Assembly: GCA_902728285.1 (NCBI GenBank)
Contig: CACVBU010000738.1
Span: 2,679,700-2,743,699, forward strand
Reading direction: 5' to 3'
DNA from: Clytia hemisphaerica
Lineage: Eukaryota > Cnidaria > Hydrozoa > Leptothecata > Clytiidae
DNA: 64,000 nt
Shown here: piece by piece, positions 11,801-20,077 of the stretch
Layout: each line of letters starts with the position of its first letter
Position numbering within the stretch: position 1 is the stretch's first letter
Notes under the pieces: generated by a model
What the model saw: the letters and a program-made list of their open reading frames with translations, nothing else
Told to the model about the DNA's origin: nothing
Database searches by the model: none
Position numbers and translations under genes: made by a program

Positions 11801-14800
11801 TCATCGGATTATAGTACCCTTTACCCTTTCAGCATCTTGGGGAGGGCCGAGGCCCACTTAAAATCTCAAGATTAACAAGTGCTACGACCTTGAAATTTTG
11901 ATCAGTTGTAGACCTATCCCATTAGTATTTGTTACATTGCAGGCTGGTCTGTAAAACGCCACCTGTCGGAACTATAGACCGGTCCGTATTTTACCCAAAA
12001 TGCTCACTTTCAGCATAACCACTGGTTTGATTTCGCTGAAATTTGGTTCTCTTTGCGTCATGCATCGTTTTGACCTCAAAACCACGTTTGCACGTGACAG
12101 TTCCGTTTCGTTCCGAAACGAAATGAAGCCATTCTATTGGCTAGAAGTGACGTAAAACTTGAATGTAACCAATAGAATGGCTTCATTTTGTTTCGGAGCG
12201 GAACGGAATTGTAACATCTGAACATGATTCAAAACTATTATTGTTGTGGCCTTAAAGGGCTCCAATACGTACCTTGCTCTTTACAGTGACGTAATCATAT
12301 TCACACTTTTCTCCCCATTCCAATTCAAATTGGGTGAAATTTAACATCAGATGATAGCCGAGTGGTACCGAAATGTTCCATTTGCATTGACAATTGTTCG
12401 GATATGCTTTTGGGTATTTTGGGGATGAAAATTGTCCGTGTAGTTGGGATGTGATGATCTTGTCTTTGCAATTACCTAAATTGAAGAAGAAGACTTTGAT
12501 TTTACAACCTGTGTATTCGAAACGTCTTTGTCGGCTGTCTAGATGGGGACATTAATGAATAAAATTTAAATGTATCCTATCATTTTGAATAAACACACAT
12601 TCGAATAAACGCACATTCGAATAAACACCCCTTTCAAATAAACACTTTCTTTTGATAAAGGTATCCCCTCTAGGTGAGGGTACCTTTAAGGGAGAATCAA
12701 AAAAAGGGAAAACTTGGATATGTGTGTTAATAATTGTGTTGTTTCAGTTCTCAAACTAATTTTGACTCGTTTCTATATCTCTAAAATTAAAATTGAAATT
12801 ATTATTGCACATCCAATAAATGATATAAAATAATATTGAAATATCGAATAAATGCCCCTCTTAAAGGGACATAAAAGTACTGACGAAATTTGTAAACAAA
12901 CCGTATACAGCGGGATACAAAATCAAAACAAATATGGCTGATTTTGATTGTTTCAATTGTTTTACAAGTCTTTTTGGGACACTTGATTTTAATTGTTCTC
13001 TTTAATGACACGTGGTTCGCACAATGTTTACATTTTATTAATTTTATGTCCCTTTAAATCACAAAAAAATTAAAAAACTCCCCAGGGATTATATTGGTGA
13101 ATTTATGTATTTGCACTTCTGAGGAGAGCGGAATGACTGAAGCGATTTGGATAACCTGCAGTTTTGACCAACAAAATCGAAAAAGTGCTTGTTTACCGTC
13201 GACCCCGGTTGACCAGGATTCAGGCAAATCGGAAGGTGACGCATACAAAAACTCGCTATTAATACCGAGTTTATGTATGTGTATTTTTCAGCGACGGAGA
13301 CGGTAAGGTTCTAATTTGACTAGATCATGACCAGCTGAGGACGACGGTAAATCAGCACTTTTACCGTCCTCAATTTTGCGGGTCAGAACTGCAGGTCATT
13401 CCAAATCGCTTCAGTCACTTTACCGTCCTCAAAAGCGCAAATACATAACCTCACCATTAATAACAATACGGTGACGGTATGTCAAAAGACAATGTCAATA
13501 TTCAAAATTTAAACAAAAATTAAAAAATCAAGGAGTCTGTAACAATAATATCATTTATTAATATCATAGTGATAAGTATGAAAAGAATTGAGAAAAAAAT
13601 GGATCTGATTGGTTCAAAAATTCATGAAAATTGAAGAAATTATTGATTGAATCGAAGGAGTAATCAGAGTAATCTAGAAAATAAATTTCGTAAATATCTT
13701 TATGAAAATAATATTAGTAAACAGGGAAGGAGAGAACGTGTTTTTTATGACAATGCTGTGTTTGATCATTCTTTCATATTTGTTGGACAGCCAAGTTATA
13801 ATAGCAGCTCGATATGAGTTGGCTTTTATGAACTTAAAGCCAAGTAAACTCCCCTACAGCTCAACAGATGTCAAATTCGAACAACATTGTATCTCGAAAT
13901 GTCATTATATGATCAAATGTGCATCGTTTCTCATCGAACTTACATCAAACATAAATCCAATCAAATGTAGTTTTTATAACACCACAACAACAAAAGTAAC
14001 AGGTGATTTTCAAACTTCTACAGATTCAAAATTGTTCACAGATATTCGAGATTGTCAAGATGTTTACGATCGTGGTTCAAAAGCTTCTGGTTTCTATTCA
14101 GTCAATCTTCTTGGCAAAGGTGAGCGTGATGTCTTCTGTAATATGGATTTTCAAGGGGGAGGATGGATGGCTTTCACTTACCGAATTCGCGGTGGCGTTT
14201 GGTGGGACACAAAATTTGACAAATACAAAAACGGATTCGGAAGAGCACCCAAAGATTATTATCTTGGTAACGAAAACCTTCATCAGCTTACCAAATCAGG
14301 AGAATACGAACTTTATTATTTAACTGATGCTAGAGATACTCCCACCATATATCATGGTTGGTATGGTCAATTTATTGTATCTGACGAAGCAGATTTCTAT
14401 CGATTAAGCATTGGTGATTTCAGAGAAGGTACTGATGTGTTTTTTACAGGTAATGGCAAACAGTTTACTGCCAAAGATGTAGACAAGGATGGTAACAACG
14501 ATGGGAATTGCGCTATTATCAAAAAAGGTGGATTCTGGTACGCTAATTGTGGCCGTGTACAACCTCATAGTAAATTTGGCAACCTCCATGAACCTGCACT
14601 ATGTATTGGACTTAAACCAGTTCAAGATGGTCCGAAAGTTTGTTGTAAAAATTTTCAAATCTTTTTGAGAAGAAATTTCTAAACATTGTTATTATTTGAG
14701 TGAAGGTAGAGAGTCTATCACCATATTTCCCTAACACCCTGCCTGGATGTGCTTGGAATTCGAACACAGTCTATTGTGATGCAAGTCTGCAATCAAAACC

Positions 14801-16916
14801 TTCACACTACCAATCGACAGAATATTCGTGAGATATGGCCTTATCCAGATGGCGAGTGAATGTATATCGAGTTGTTATTATTGTTGAGGAAATGTAAAAC
14901 AGACTTTCATCTTAACGAACGAACATCTCAACAAAATGAATGACCAAGCTGCATACTTGAAATATGTGTCTCAGTTAAAACAATAGCTATACCTTAATCA
15001 ATGAACTACCTCACTATTGGTATTCCCAACTTACTGTATCTTACTGTATCTGACGGATCAGATTGATATCGATTGAGATTCGGCAATTTCAGTATGTGAA
15101 AAATATTTTCAAAATAGCTCTACCAATAAAAATAAACTAATAAGCACAAAACCATGAAATACAACATAAGAATAGACTTGGCACTGTATGGTCAGCAAAA
15201 TTAGATTGTGTGTCAAAAGAGCTTCAAAGGAGATTGCTAAGCATTGGAGCTTTCAGAGGTGTTACTGATGTGTTTTTATGAAATGGTAAAAAGGGGTAGC
15301 AAAGATCAGAATGTAACTCCATTTTCTTCTTTCGCTAATGTAACAATTATGATTCGAATCTTCCCTAATTCGAAAACAGTTTCTTAAATTATTATAAAAA
15401 TTATTTGGCTTCATCTTTAAGTTATGTATTTTTAATTTTGTGAATCAAAGCTTTTGTTATTTAATTCGTAAAAAGTTTTTGTTCTTTTTCAGACAAATTA
15501 TTTACTTAATTCGAACATTAAATGTGTAGGTAGATTTTCTTTGAGGCCGTAACTTCGCAAATAGCCCACGAAAACCCACGTCATAGCTTATAGACAAAGT
15601 ACGTCTAATGACGTTGATTTCTGATAACAAGGATATTTCTAGGAAGACTTTATGATACCGTATCGGTTCTTTTTACACCGGCCCTTATTGGCCTTATTTT
15701 TAGGCTCTTGGCATAATAAGGGCCGGCGTTAAAAAGGCCGAAATGAAAGGGCCAAAATTTTGCAAATTTTACTTACAAGTAGCGTTAATTTTTTACTATT
15801 TTTCTCAATTTAAAGGATTTTGGATATATGATTCGAAAATAAAAAATTATCCATTGTTATACTCCATATCTAAAACTTCGCAAAAATCAGTGATTTTCAA
15901 TGGAATTTTCAACAGTTTACTACTGAAAAATGATATTTTAATGTAAATTGAAGCATAAAAAGCCATTCTAACATATTTTGGCGTTATTTACAGCCCTAAT
16001 TGGCGTAAGCCCAAAATCAAGCTGTGGCGTAAAAGGGGCCGGCGTTAAATTAGGAAAGGTGTAAAAAGGGCCGATAAGGTACATAAAGATCTTGAGAAAG
16101 GAAGGAACTAGACTAGACTGACTAGAGATTGGTATAAGGACTCCTTACACTACAGCAAACCCAGCTGGCACACAACGTTGTTTCAACGTTAACCTAACGT
16201 TAAATGGACGTTGTGAACGTTAGATAAACGTTGAAACAACGTTGTGTGCCAGCTGGGATATATTTTCCACGAATATAGTTCTGAGATGCATAAGTGTAAG
16301 CAAGTGCCCCATCAACCATACAGATTTTGACGGCCGACTGGGACGTGCCGCTAGAGTTTGACAAGTGGACCCTGTCAGATATGAATGTTTGGTAAATTTG
16401 GGACCCTGTCAGAACGAAAAATCGAAAAACTTTCCGATTTTCACGCTGAAAAGTTGCAAAAATGACTAAAAGTAGACGAAAAATTGAAAGATTTTCTAAT
16501 TTCCACCCTGAAAATTGTCAACAAAACCAGAAGTCGACCCTGTCAGATACAAATCTTGAAAAATAGTAAGTTTTTGGAACCTGTCAGATCTCTCCAGAGC
16601 CTAAATAGGGACCCTGACCAGCGGCACGTCCCCGTACCAAATTTTGCCTAAGTTCCCCCGGGCAATCGTGAGATATTAAAAAATGTAATGTTGCTCGAAA
16701 TTAATTATAGGCACGATTTACACTTACTTTATTGATGTGCAAATAAATATATCAATAAGTATTGCTGCAGGTTAAGTATGCTTTAGAAATAAATGCTATG
16801 ACAGTACATAAAGAAATTATATTAAATTTCATACCTTTCGTTTGGCTAGACATGACCAAAGTGAACATTGCCAAGATTAAGAGGATCCAAACCAAAATGA
16901 CATGATTTAACATCAT
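5414..16916 (-). CDS. MASP-like CUB-EGF-CUB-CCP serine-protease homologue, catalytically dead
   Basis: Eleven coding exons join in phase: 16916-16835, 12475-12273, 11705-11580, 11295-11133, 10424-10282, 9509-9311, 8848-8669, 7545-7366, 7064-6952, 6605-6475, 5894-5414. The product is about 640 aa: signal peptide, CUB1, EGF, CUB2, one CCP, and an S1 chymotrypsin-fold domain. This is the MASP/C1r/C1s layout, but with one CCP where vertebrate members have two. Family members cleave complement components when bound to collectins or ficolins. Here the triad is broken: TAAHC is TVANC (His to Asn), GDSGGP is ILAGSA (Ser to Ala, zymogen Asp194 to Leu), and the R-IVGG activation end reads HR-TITR. Asp102 (HSDIVL), SWG and most cysteines remain. 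No stop or frameshift was found, so it looks like a conserved pseudoprotease, comparable to haptoglobin, rather than a decayed gene. The protease domain spans four exons, as in MASP-1 rather than MASP-2. Intron 1 hosts an antisense FReD gene. A missed second CCP exon or start exon is possible. Confidence 0.9.
6475..6605 (-). CDS. MASP-like exon 10: Asp102 region retained
   Basis: It encodes IKKIVFRRKYDYGLHSDIVL, VQMDRPV and VQPVCLPFGK. The DIVLV motif retains the third triad residue, Asp102, and VCLP is the usual inter-lobe cysteine. The donor is AA|GTGAGT. Confidence 0.88.
6952..7064 (-). CDS. MASP-like exon 9: active-site His region, His replaced by Asn
   Basis: With the preceding base it reads (T)VANCVAF where catalytic proteases have TAAHC. 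The codon is AAC, so His57 is Asn while the partner Cys58 is kept. It continues to LEIILGNFEWDKP and ends at AIRR|GTAAGC. Confidence 0.9.
7366..7545 (-). CDS. MASP-like exon 8: linker and start of the protease-like domain
   Basis: It encodes the linker (PCGMAFRRHPTIEKCSAG) and HR-TITRKNSQPWMVAIVEKK, where an active protease would have R-IVGG...PW.V. The C42-region strand (IICSGVLINQEWFIT) is intact. It ends one base into the Val of TVANC. The missing IVGG end argues against trypsin-type activation. Confidence 0.9.
7627..7693. repeat. AACGTT palindromic MITE in a MASP-like intron
   Basis: A near-perfect short palindrome begins CCCAGCTGGCACATGACGTT and ends with ACGTTGTGTGCCAGTTGGG. It sits between exons 7 and 8. 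Confidence 0.85.
7851..8080. repeat. ACACCCCCTTCTCACAGAC-family MITE
   Basis: The ends are inverted: ACACCCCCTTCTCACAGACC left, GTCCGTGAGAAGGGGGTGT right. The internal sequence (CCCACTGGAAAA, GTCCCCACTG) is shared with 34870-35132, 43868-44160, 46908-47213 and 52183-52663. Confidence 0.8.
8669..8848 (-). CDS. MASP-like exon 7: CCP/sushi domain
   Basis: It encodes one complete CCP module of about 58 residues with four cysteines (KKCTEL, LRFTCEPGF, ERTCQADGTW, GRCN) and the invariant GTW tryptophan. The acceptor is TTTTAG and the donor C|GTGAGT. No second CCP exon was seen between this exon and 7545. Confidence 0.9.
9311..9509 (-). CDS. MASP-like exon 6: CUB2, second part
   Basis: It encodes CPFDKLEI (the CUB C-x-D-x-L/V-x-I strand), GPFCGKQPP, VEFKSDNSQQAKGFQAKY, and ends with one base over. 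The acceptor is ATGTTTCAG and the donor C|GTATGT. Confidence 0.9.
10282..10424 (-). CDS. MASP-like exon 5: CUB2, first part
   Basis: The acceptor is TTTTCAG and the donor GAT|GTAAGT. It encodes VKCSGIHLDQMRGIIKSPEY, PLDYPPEADCDW and INLQFID, the usual CUB start. Entry in phase 1, exit in phase 0. Confidence 0.9.
11133..11295 (-). CDS. MASP-like exon 4: CUB1 end and calcium-binding EGF
   Basis: It completes CUB1 (GFEAHFAAIDM), then encodes an EGF module with DECLFNNGGCNHFCHN and GGYYCSC. The leading D-DEC is the usual calcium-binding EGF start, which in MASPs stabilises CUB1-EGF dimers. It ends at KTCI plus one base. Confidence 0.9.
11580..11705 (-). CDS. MASP-like exon 3: CUB1, second part
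   Basis: Exactly 42 codons lie between TTTTTTAG and GAG|GTAAGC. The motifs GKFCGQR and VNFHTDFSNE correspond to the CUB FCG segment and the terminal F-SD-SNE strand. Phase 0 at both ends. Confidence 0.9.
12103..12213. repeat. GAAACGAAATGAAGCC palindromic element
   Basis: The left arm (TTCCGAAACGAAATGAAGCC, ATTCTATTGGC) is repeated inverted on the right (CCAATAGAATGGCTTCATTT). It lies in the MASP-like intron 1 next to exon 2. A related degraded copy is at 20388-20480. Confidence 0.75.
12273..12475 (-). CDS. MASP-like exon 2: CUB1, first part
   Basis: The acceptor is TTTAG and the donor AAG|GTACGT. It encodes a typical CUB start: GQFSSPKYPKAYPNNCQCKW, then a hydrophobic strand (LMLNFTQFEL) and CEYDYV. 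The pair of closely spaced cysteines is CQC. It ends in phase 0. Confidence 0.9.
12580..12645. repeat. Short tandem repeat, unit about 17 bp
   Basis: The motif CATTCGAATAAACACAC recurs three times with small changes, followed by TTTCAAATAAACAC. The tract lies within MASP-like intron 1. Confidence 0.6.
13093..13456. repeat. Palindromic TIR element in MASP-like intron 1
   Basis: The left arm (GTATTTGCACTTCTGAGGA, TGACTGAAGCGATTTGGATA, CTGCAGTTTTGACC) recurs inverted at 13380-13456 (GGTCAGAACTGCAGGTCATT, CAAATCGCTTCAGTCA). It lies just upstream of FReD copy B. No transposase. Confidence 0.75.
13747..14682 (+). CDS. Secreted PAN/apple-like plus fibrinogen-related domain lectin, copy B
   Basis: This intronless frame encodes about 311 aa from the Met at 13747 (MTMLCLIILSYLLDSQVIIA, a signal peptide). 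An upstream in-frame ATG at 13702 adds 15 residues, but 13747 aligns with the start of copy A. The module order is the same: a cysteine-bearing PAN-like region (CISKC, IKCASF, KCSFY) and then a fibrinogen domain with GFYSV, FQGGGWMAF, the calcium-site acidic run DVDKDGNND, NCA and GGFWYANCG. The fibrinogen body is nearly identical to copy A, while the signal and PAN start differ clearly. The gene lies antisense inside intron 1 of the MASP-like gene. The intact frame and retained calcium and Cys motifs suggest a functional extracellular lectin. Antisense transcription could interfere with the host gene, which is inference. Confidence 0.88.
   Translation: MTMLCLIILSYLLDSQVIIAARYELAFMNLKPSKLPYSSTDVKFEQHCISKCHYMIKCASFLIELTSNINPIKCSFYNTTTTKVTGDFQTSTDSKLFTDIRDCQDVYDRGSKASGFYSVNLLGKGERDVFCNMDFQGGGWMAFTYRIRGGVWWDTKFDKYKNGFGRAPKDYYLGNENLHQLTKSGEYELYYLTDARDTPTIYHGWYGQFIVSDEADFYRLSIGDFREGTDVFFTGNGKQFTAKDVDKDGNNDGNCAIIKKGGFWYANCGRVQPHSKFGNLHEPALCIGLKPVQDGPKVCCKNFQIFLRRNF
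15003..15295 (+). pseudogene. Old FReD relic downstream of copy B
   Basis: 15010-15095 is a decayed match to the codons for GWYGQF through SIGDF (for example GTATCTGACGGATCAGATTG against the intact GTATCTGACGAAGCAGATTT). 15236-15295 matches SIGDFREGTDVFF with an in-frame TGA. It corresponds to 1200-1436 of the other arm. Confidence 0.6.
15568..16159. other. Intron 1 stretch with short inverted motifs
   Basis: Around 15670-15735 and 16020-16080 the motif pairs GGCCCTTATTGGCC / AGGGGCCGGCGTTAAA and AAAAGGGCCGATAAGG recur in opposite senses, suggesting a degraded TIR element. No exon was recognised. Confidence 0.4.
16160..16257. repeat. AACGTT palindromic MITE, well-preserved copy
   Basis: This is the cleanest family member: CCCAGCTGGCACACAACGTT at the left and AACGTTGTGTGCCAGCTGGG at the right, a perfect 20-bp inverted pair, with four further internal AACGTT-like motifs. 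It lies in MASP-like intron 1. Confidence 0.9.
16258..16834. other. Intron 1 remainder with GACCCTGTCAGA repeats
   Basis: The phrase GACCCTGTCAGA (or a one-base variant) recurs four to five times between 16367 and 16615, spaced 40-80 bp apart. No exon or RNA gene was recognised. Confidence 0.45.
16835..16916 (-). CDS. MASP-like exon 1: signal peptide
   Basis: It starts with two adjacent ATG codons and encodes a hydrophobic signal peptide (VILVWILLILAMFTLVM) followed by SSQTK. The donor is G|GTATGA. It ends in phase 1, matching the acceptor of exon 2, 4.36 kb away. Confidence 0.85.
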
Positions 16917-18186
16917 TTTTGTAAACTTTGATAAAGGTTGAGTTGTTCTATAAAATTCTGCGATTCAGCGAAAGAGATTCAATAGAATAGCGATCGTCAA
17001 ATCTTCACTTGAAAATCTCAGCTGAATTTCAATTTATGTAAAAGATCTACCACGCGCGTGCCAGTTAGATTTTATTGATCAATTTTCCACTAAACTATTG
17101 ATCCATCAACATTCAATGATGTCCTCCTTGTTATTCAAATTCAAGACAAAGTATTGTAAATGTAGAAATTGTCAATTTTTTGACACGTTTTGACCTTTTC
17201 TTTATTTTGGTAATATCCAGTCAAAATCCAAATAAAGATCTTTCACTCATAAACGTGTGAGGTATTTTTATTTGGACGATTGTTGTCTGGAAGCCTCTTT
17301 CTCAATTCATAATCCAATTTCAGAGGAGACGTTTAAGGTTAAGATTCTCATATAATAACCGTCTTCTTTGGCGATTTTTGAGATGAGTTTGTGTTAATGT
17401 TTGTGTTTATCTTTGTTTTCTTTGTCTTCTATTTTTTGTTGTTGTTGTTGTGTTTGTATTGCTAAGGTAAAAAGAAAATGAAATGATTAGATGTCTTTTT
17501 TCAGCCTGATTTAAAATATCAAACTCACGCGGGAAGTAAACGTTGGAATCATTAATAATTTAATTTCACAATTTGAGGATTTGAGCTATTTCACGTTCAA
17601 TTGAAACTATGTAACCAAGCATGCTAACAAAATTCCATCACCCAGTCGAGTATCCCCTACAAAACAGGTTGCTCACCCTTGCTCGCCCTTGCAAGGTCGT
17701 ATTGGTTTTACACGGAAGGGTTCTTCAATTTTGGCAGCCTATTTTTGTGACTTTGACCTCTTAAAATTGTAGGTAAGTTATAATATTTCTAAAATCTTTT
17801 TTACACTGCAATAATTTCTACTTTTCTTGTGGTAGAGCAAAAAAAAAACTCCCCGACAGCATATCATGACTATCTAGTCAGACTCAAAACAGGTTGAAGC
17901 TATATATCGCAACACTATGGAACATTGACTATTACGTTTTTTTTCATCATGTCAATCCAGCATAAAGTTAACTGTACAGACACTGATTCTCTGGCTGGCA
18001 TTACTTCTACCTTTCGATGGTGAAGCTAGTCAGACTCAAAGATATCGCTTCTGACAGCTATTATTCTCTCTCCTTTAATAAATCAATTAGAATTGAAATA
18101 ATTCAGTGACCTAAAGTTTGTCAACAAAGCTCTCTCTCTCTCCTTGAACACAAGCAAACAAATCACTACACTCTAGAAACACACAT
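16917..18186. other. 5' flank of the MASP-like gene; no gene seen
   Basis: This contains the presumed promoter side of the MASP-like gene, but no TATA or initiator could be assigned with confidence. A GT-rich tract with GTTGTTGTTGTT lies near 17435-17450 and TCTCTCTC runs near 18135. Confidence 0.4.
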
Positions 18187-18443
18187 ACACGTTTTTTTTT
18201 TTTATAAGAACAAACTATATAAGAACATAAGGCTTCGAGGCCCAAAAATCTAAGAACATTCTAAGAACATACTAAGGCTTTGGAGACTTAAAAACATGCA
18301 ATTTCTTAAGAAATTACATCAAAATGCTCAAAAAATGCTGAAAATAAGAACATTTTAAGAACATTTTTAGGCATCAAATCCAAAAAACTAAGAACATCCG
18401 AAGGCTTCGAAAATTTTTGATGTTCTTATAAAAAAAACGTGTA
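18187..18443. repeat. ACACGTTTTTT...ATAAGAAC hairpin element (type copy)
   Basis: The ends are inverted: ACACGTTTTTT plus T-run and ATAAGAAC left, GTTCTTATAAAAAAAACGTG right. The body is a string of TAAGAACAT motifs, most followed by AAGGCTT or TAGGC. Copies occur at 23521-23776, 32090-32328, 35797-36034 and 54709-54901, with motif-variant copies at 57936-58218 and 62539-62803. Confidence 0.85.
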
Positions 18444-18499
18444 GTATCTTTTATCAAACAAAGGTGTATAGTGTTAAATTTCACAGATCAAATCTCTCT

Positions 18500-19128
18500 C
18501 ACTCTCTCTCTTAACAGAGTATAGTAAAATGTAGTAGAGTATAAAAATAAATTGACCCTTCATTCAAGTTTTAGTTTGACAATGTCACACTTAGCCAAGT
18601 CACAGAGAGTGTACTATGAAAATATAACAACTTACACTCGAAATCTACGAGAATTTACTGTTGTGATCTGTGATCTATTACTTTTAGTTTTTTCAGGCTT
18701 GCATATCTCTGTTTATCTCCGTTCTACAGTGTGCTCCAGTAAAAAAAGTAATTTTCCACTTTTCCAAAGAGCTCTTTACATCAAATACCTAGAGATATTT
18801 TCGTCACTTTCCCCCGACCAAAATTTCAAATTCGTCGCTTTTCCCCGAAAATTTAGATTTTAATTTTGGTTGGGGTTTAGAAAATCGGGTCAAAGTTATG
18901 GTCGGGTGATAAAATATAGGGGGGGGGGGAAATTTCATCACCCCCTCAAAATTTTCGTCACTTTCCCCCGACATTTTTTCCCTGATAAGGTATATTGTTC
19001 ATTAATAAATTGTTAAATATTATTCGAATAAGAAATAATTGTAAATGCTTCAAAAATGAATGTGTTTTGATGATCAAACATTTACACTGAACTGTAAATA
19101 TTCCAACAATACTAAACAGACAATGATA
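18500..19128. other. TTTCCCCGAC-rich stretch; no supported gene
   Basis: The motif TCACTTTCCCCCGAC or a close variant recurs at 18806, 18837 and 18958 together with AAAATTT. A similar string is in the XKR-like gene's intron at 61655-61735. A 103-codon frame at 18552-18863 crosses this and has no recognisable domain. Confidence 0.4.
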
Positions 19129-19265
19129 TACAGTGTGTCCCTCTAAAATCCTCATTATTCATGCCAAATTTTATGACTTGTACAGTATACGAGCCCAGTT
19201 TAGATAATGAGTTTTGAGGATTTTACTTTAAGTAAAAATTTGTCCATTTTTTGGGATACACTGTA
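19129..19265. repeat. mariner-type MITE (TACAGTGTGTCCC ends)
   Basis: The ends TACAGTGTGTCCC and GGGATACACTGTA are inverted and flanked by TA. The inner arms ATCCTCATTATTCATG and ATAATGAGTTTTGAGGAT also pair. The termini and TA target are typical of Tc1/mariner-derived elements. Confidence 0.75.
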
Positions 19266-19940
19266 TTATGAAGCTTTAAAGTTTTTATTCTATTTTCTTC
19301 TTAAACTTATAAAAAAAAGTTAGTAGTAACAATCTTACCACTACGCAGCAAACCAACGATCTATCAACCCTCATAATCAATCAAGGATGATTCAAATTCA
19401 AATACAAATTTGATTTGAATTGAGAGGGGAGGATAAAAGAAGAGGATAGAGTATGTAATTCTAAACCCTTGTTTATTTAATTTAGCAATAAACAGAACAT
19501 TAAAAAAACGTTTTTATACACACTCAACCAATCACAATAAAAAAAATCATAAAATTTTGGCACCTAGAACGTACTGTTTCGATCTCTACTCTCATAACAG
19601 TAGCGTGGTGATGTTTTCTGGGGGGGGCGCCGAAACGAAATGGGCGCCAAGATGTTATTCATATTACTAATTTTGACTCCCCTTTTCTTATTCACTCCAC
19701 AAACAGCAGTTCTTTAGCCTTTAGAAAGAAGAAATACCCATTAATATTCGGCGCTCGCTTCCATCGCGTATCTTTTAGAACAAAAACTTTCCTTTCCTAA
19801 ATAAGTATAAATACATAATTGAGATGAGATGAAAATAAAATCATTATAATTCTTTTAATTAACAATACAGTGTGTCTTGAAAAAAACGTGGCAGATTTTA
19901 TTAAAAGAAAAATCTTTAAAACCCACTTTAAAAACCACTT

Positions 19941-20077
19941 CAGGCCCGGCTGACGCAGGGAGACTGGGGAGACTTCAGCCTCCACACTTTTTAATGAATG
20001 AGATTTCTTTTTCTCGAATTCCTATCGAATTTTGAACCTTCAGTCTCCCCACTTTTACGGTTGTTGCGGCGGGCCTG
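19941..20077. repeat. CAGGCCCGGCNGA-family TIR element
   Basis: The left end is CAGGCCCGGCTGACGCAGGG and the right end GTTGCGGCGGGCCTG. The inner GACTGGGGAGACTTCAGCCT pairs with CAGTCTCCCCACTTTT. A second copy is at 21263-21396, and a larger related element frames 30126-31722. Confidence 0.75.

Larger units (their letters stand above)
13700..15567. repeat. Right arm of the 1.9-kb inverted duplication
   Basis: The plus strand here matches the minus strand of 903-2780. Coding body, 3' flank and the older FReD relic are shared. Together the arms flank 10.9 kb containing MASP-like exons 2-11. Confidence 0.85.

Noticed and set aside
14098-14283. Antisense frames over the FReD genes
   Set aside because: They lie opposite well-supported coding sequence and are present in both copies only because the copies are duplicates.
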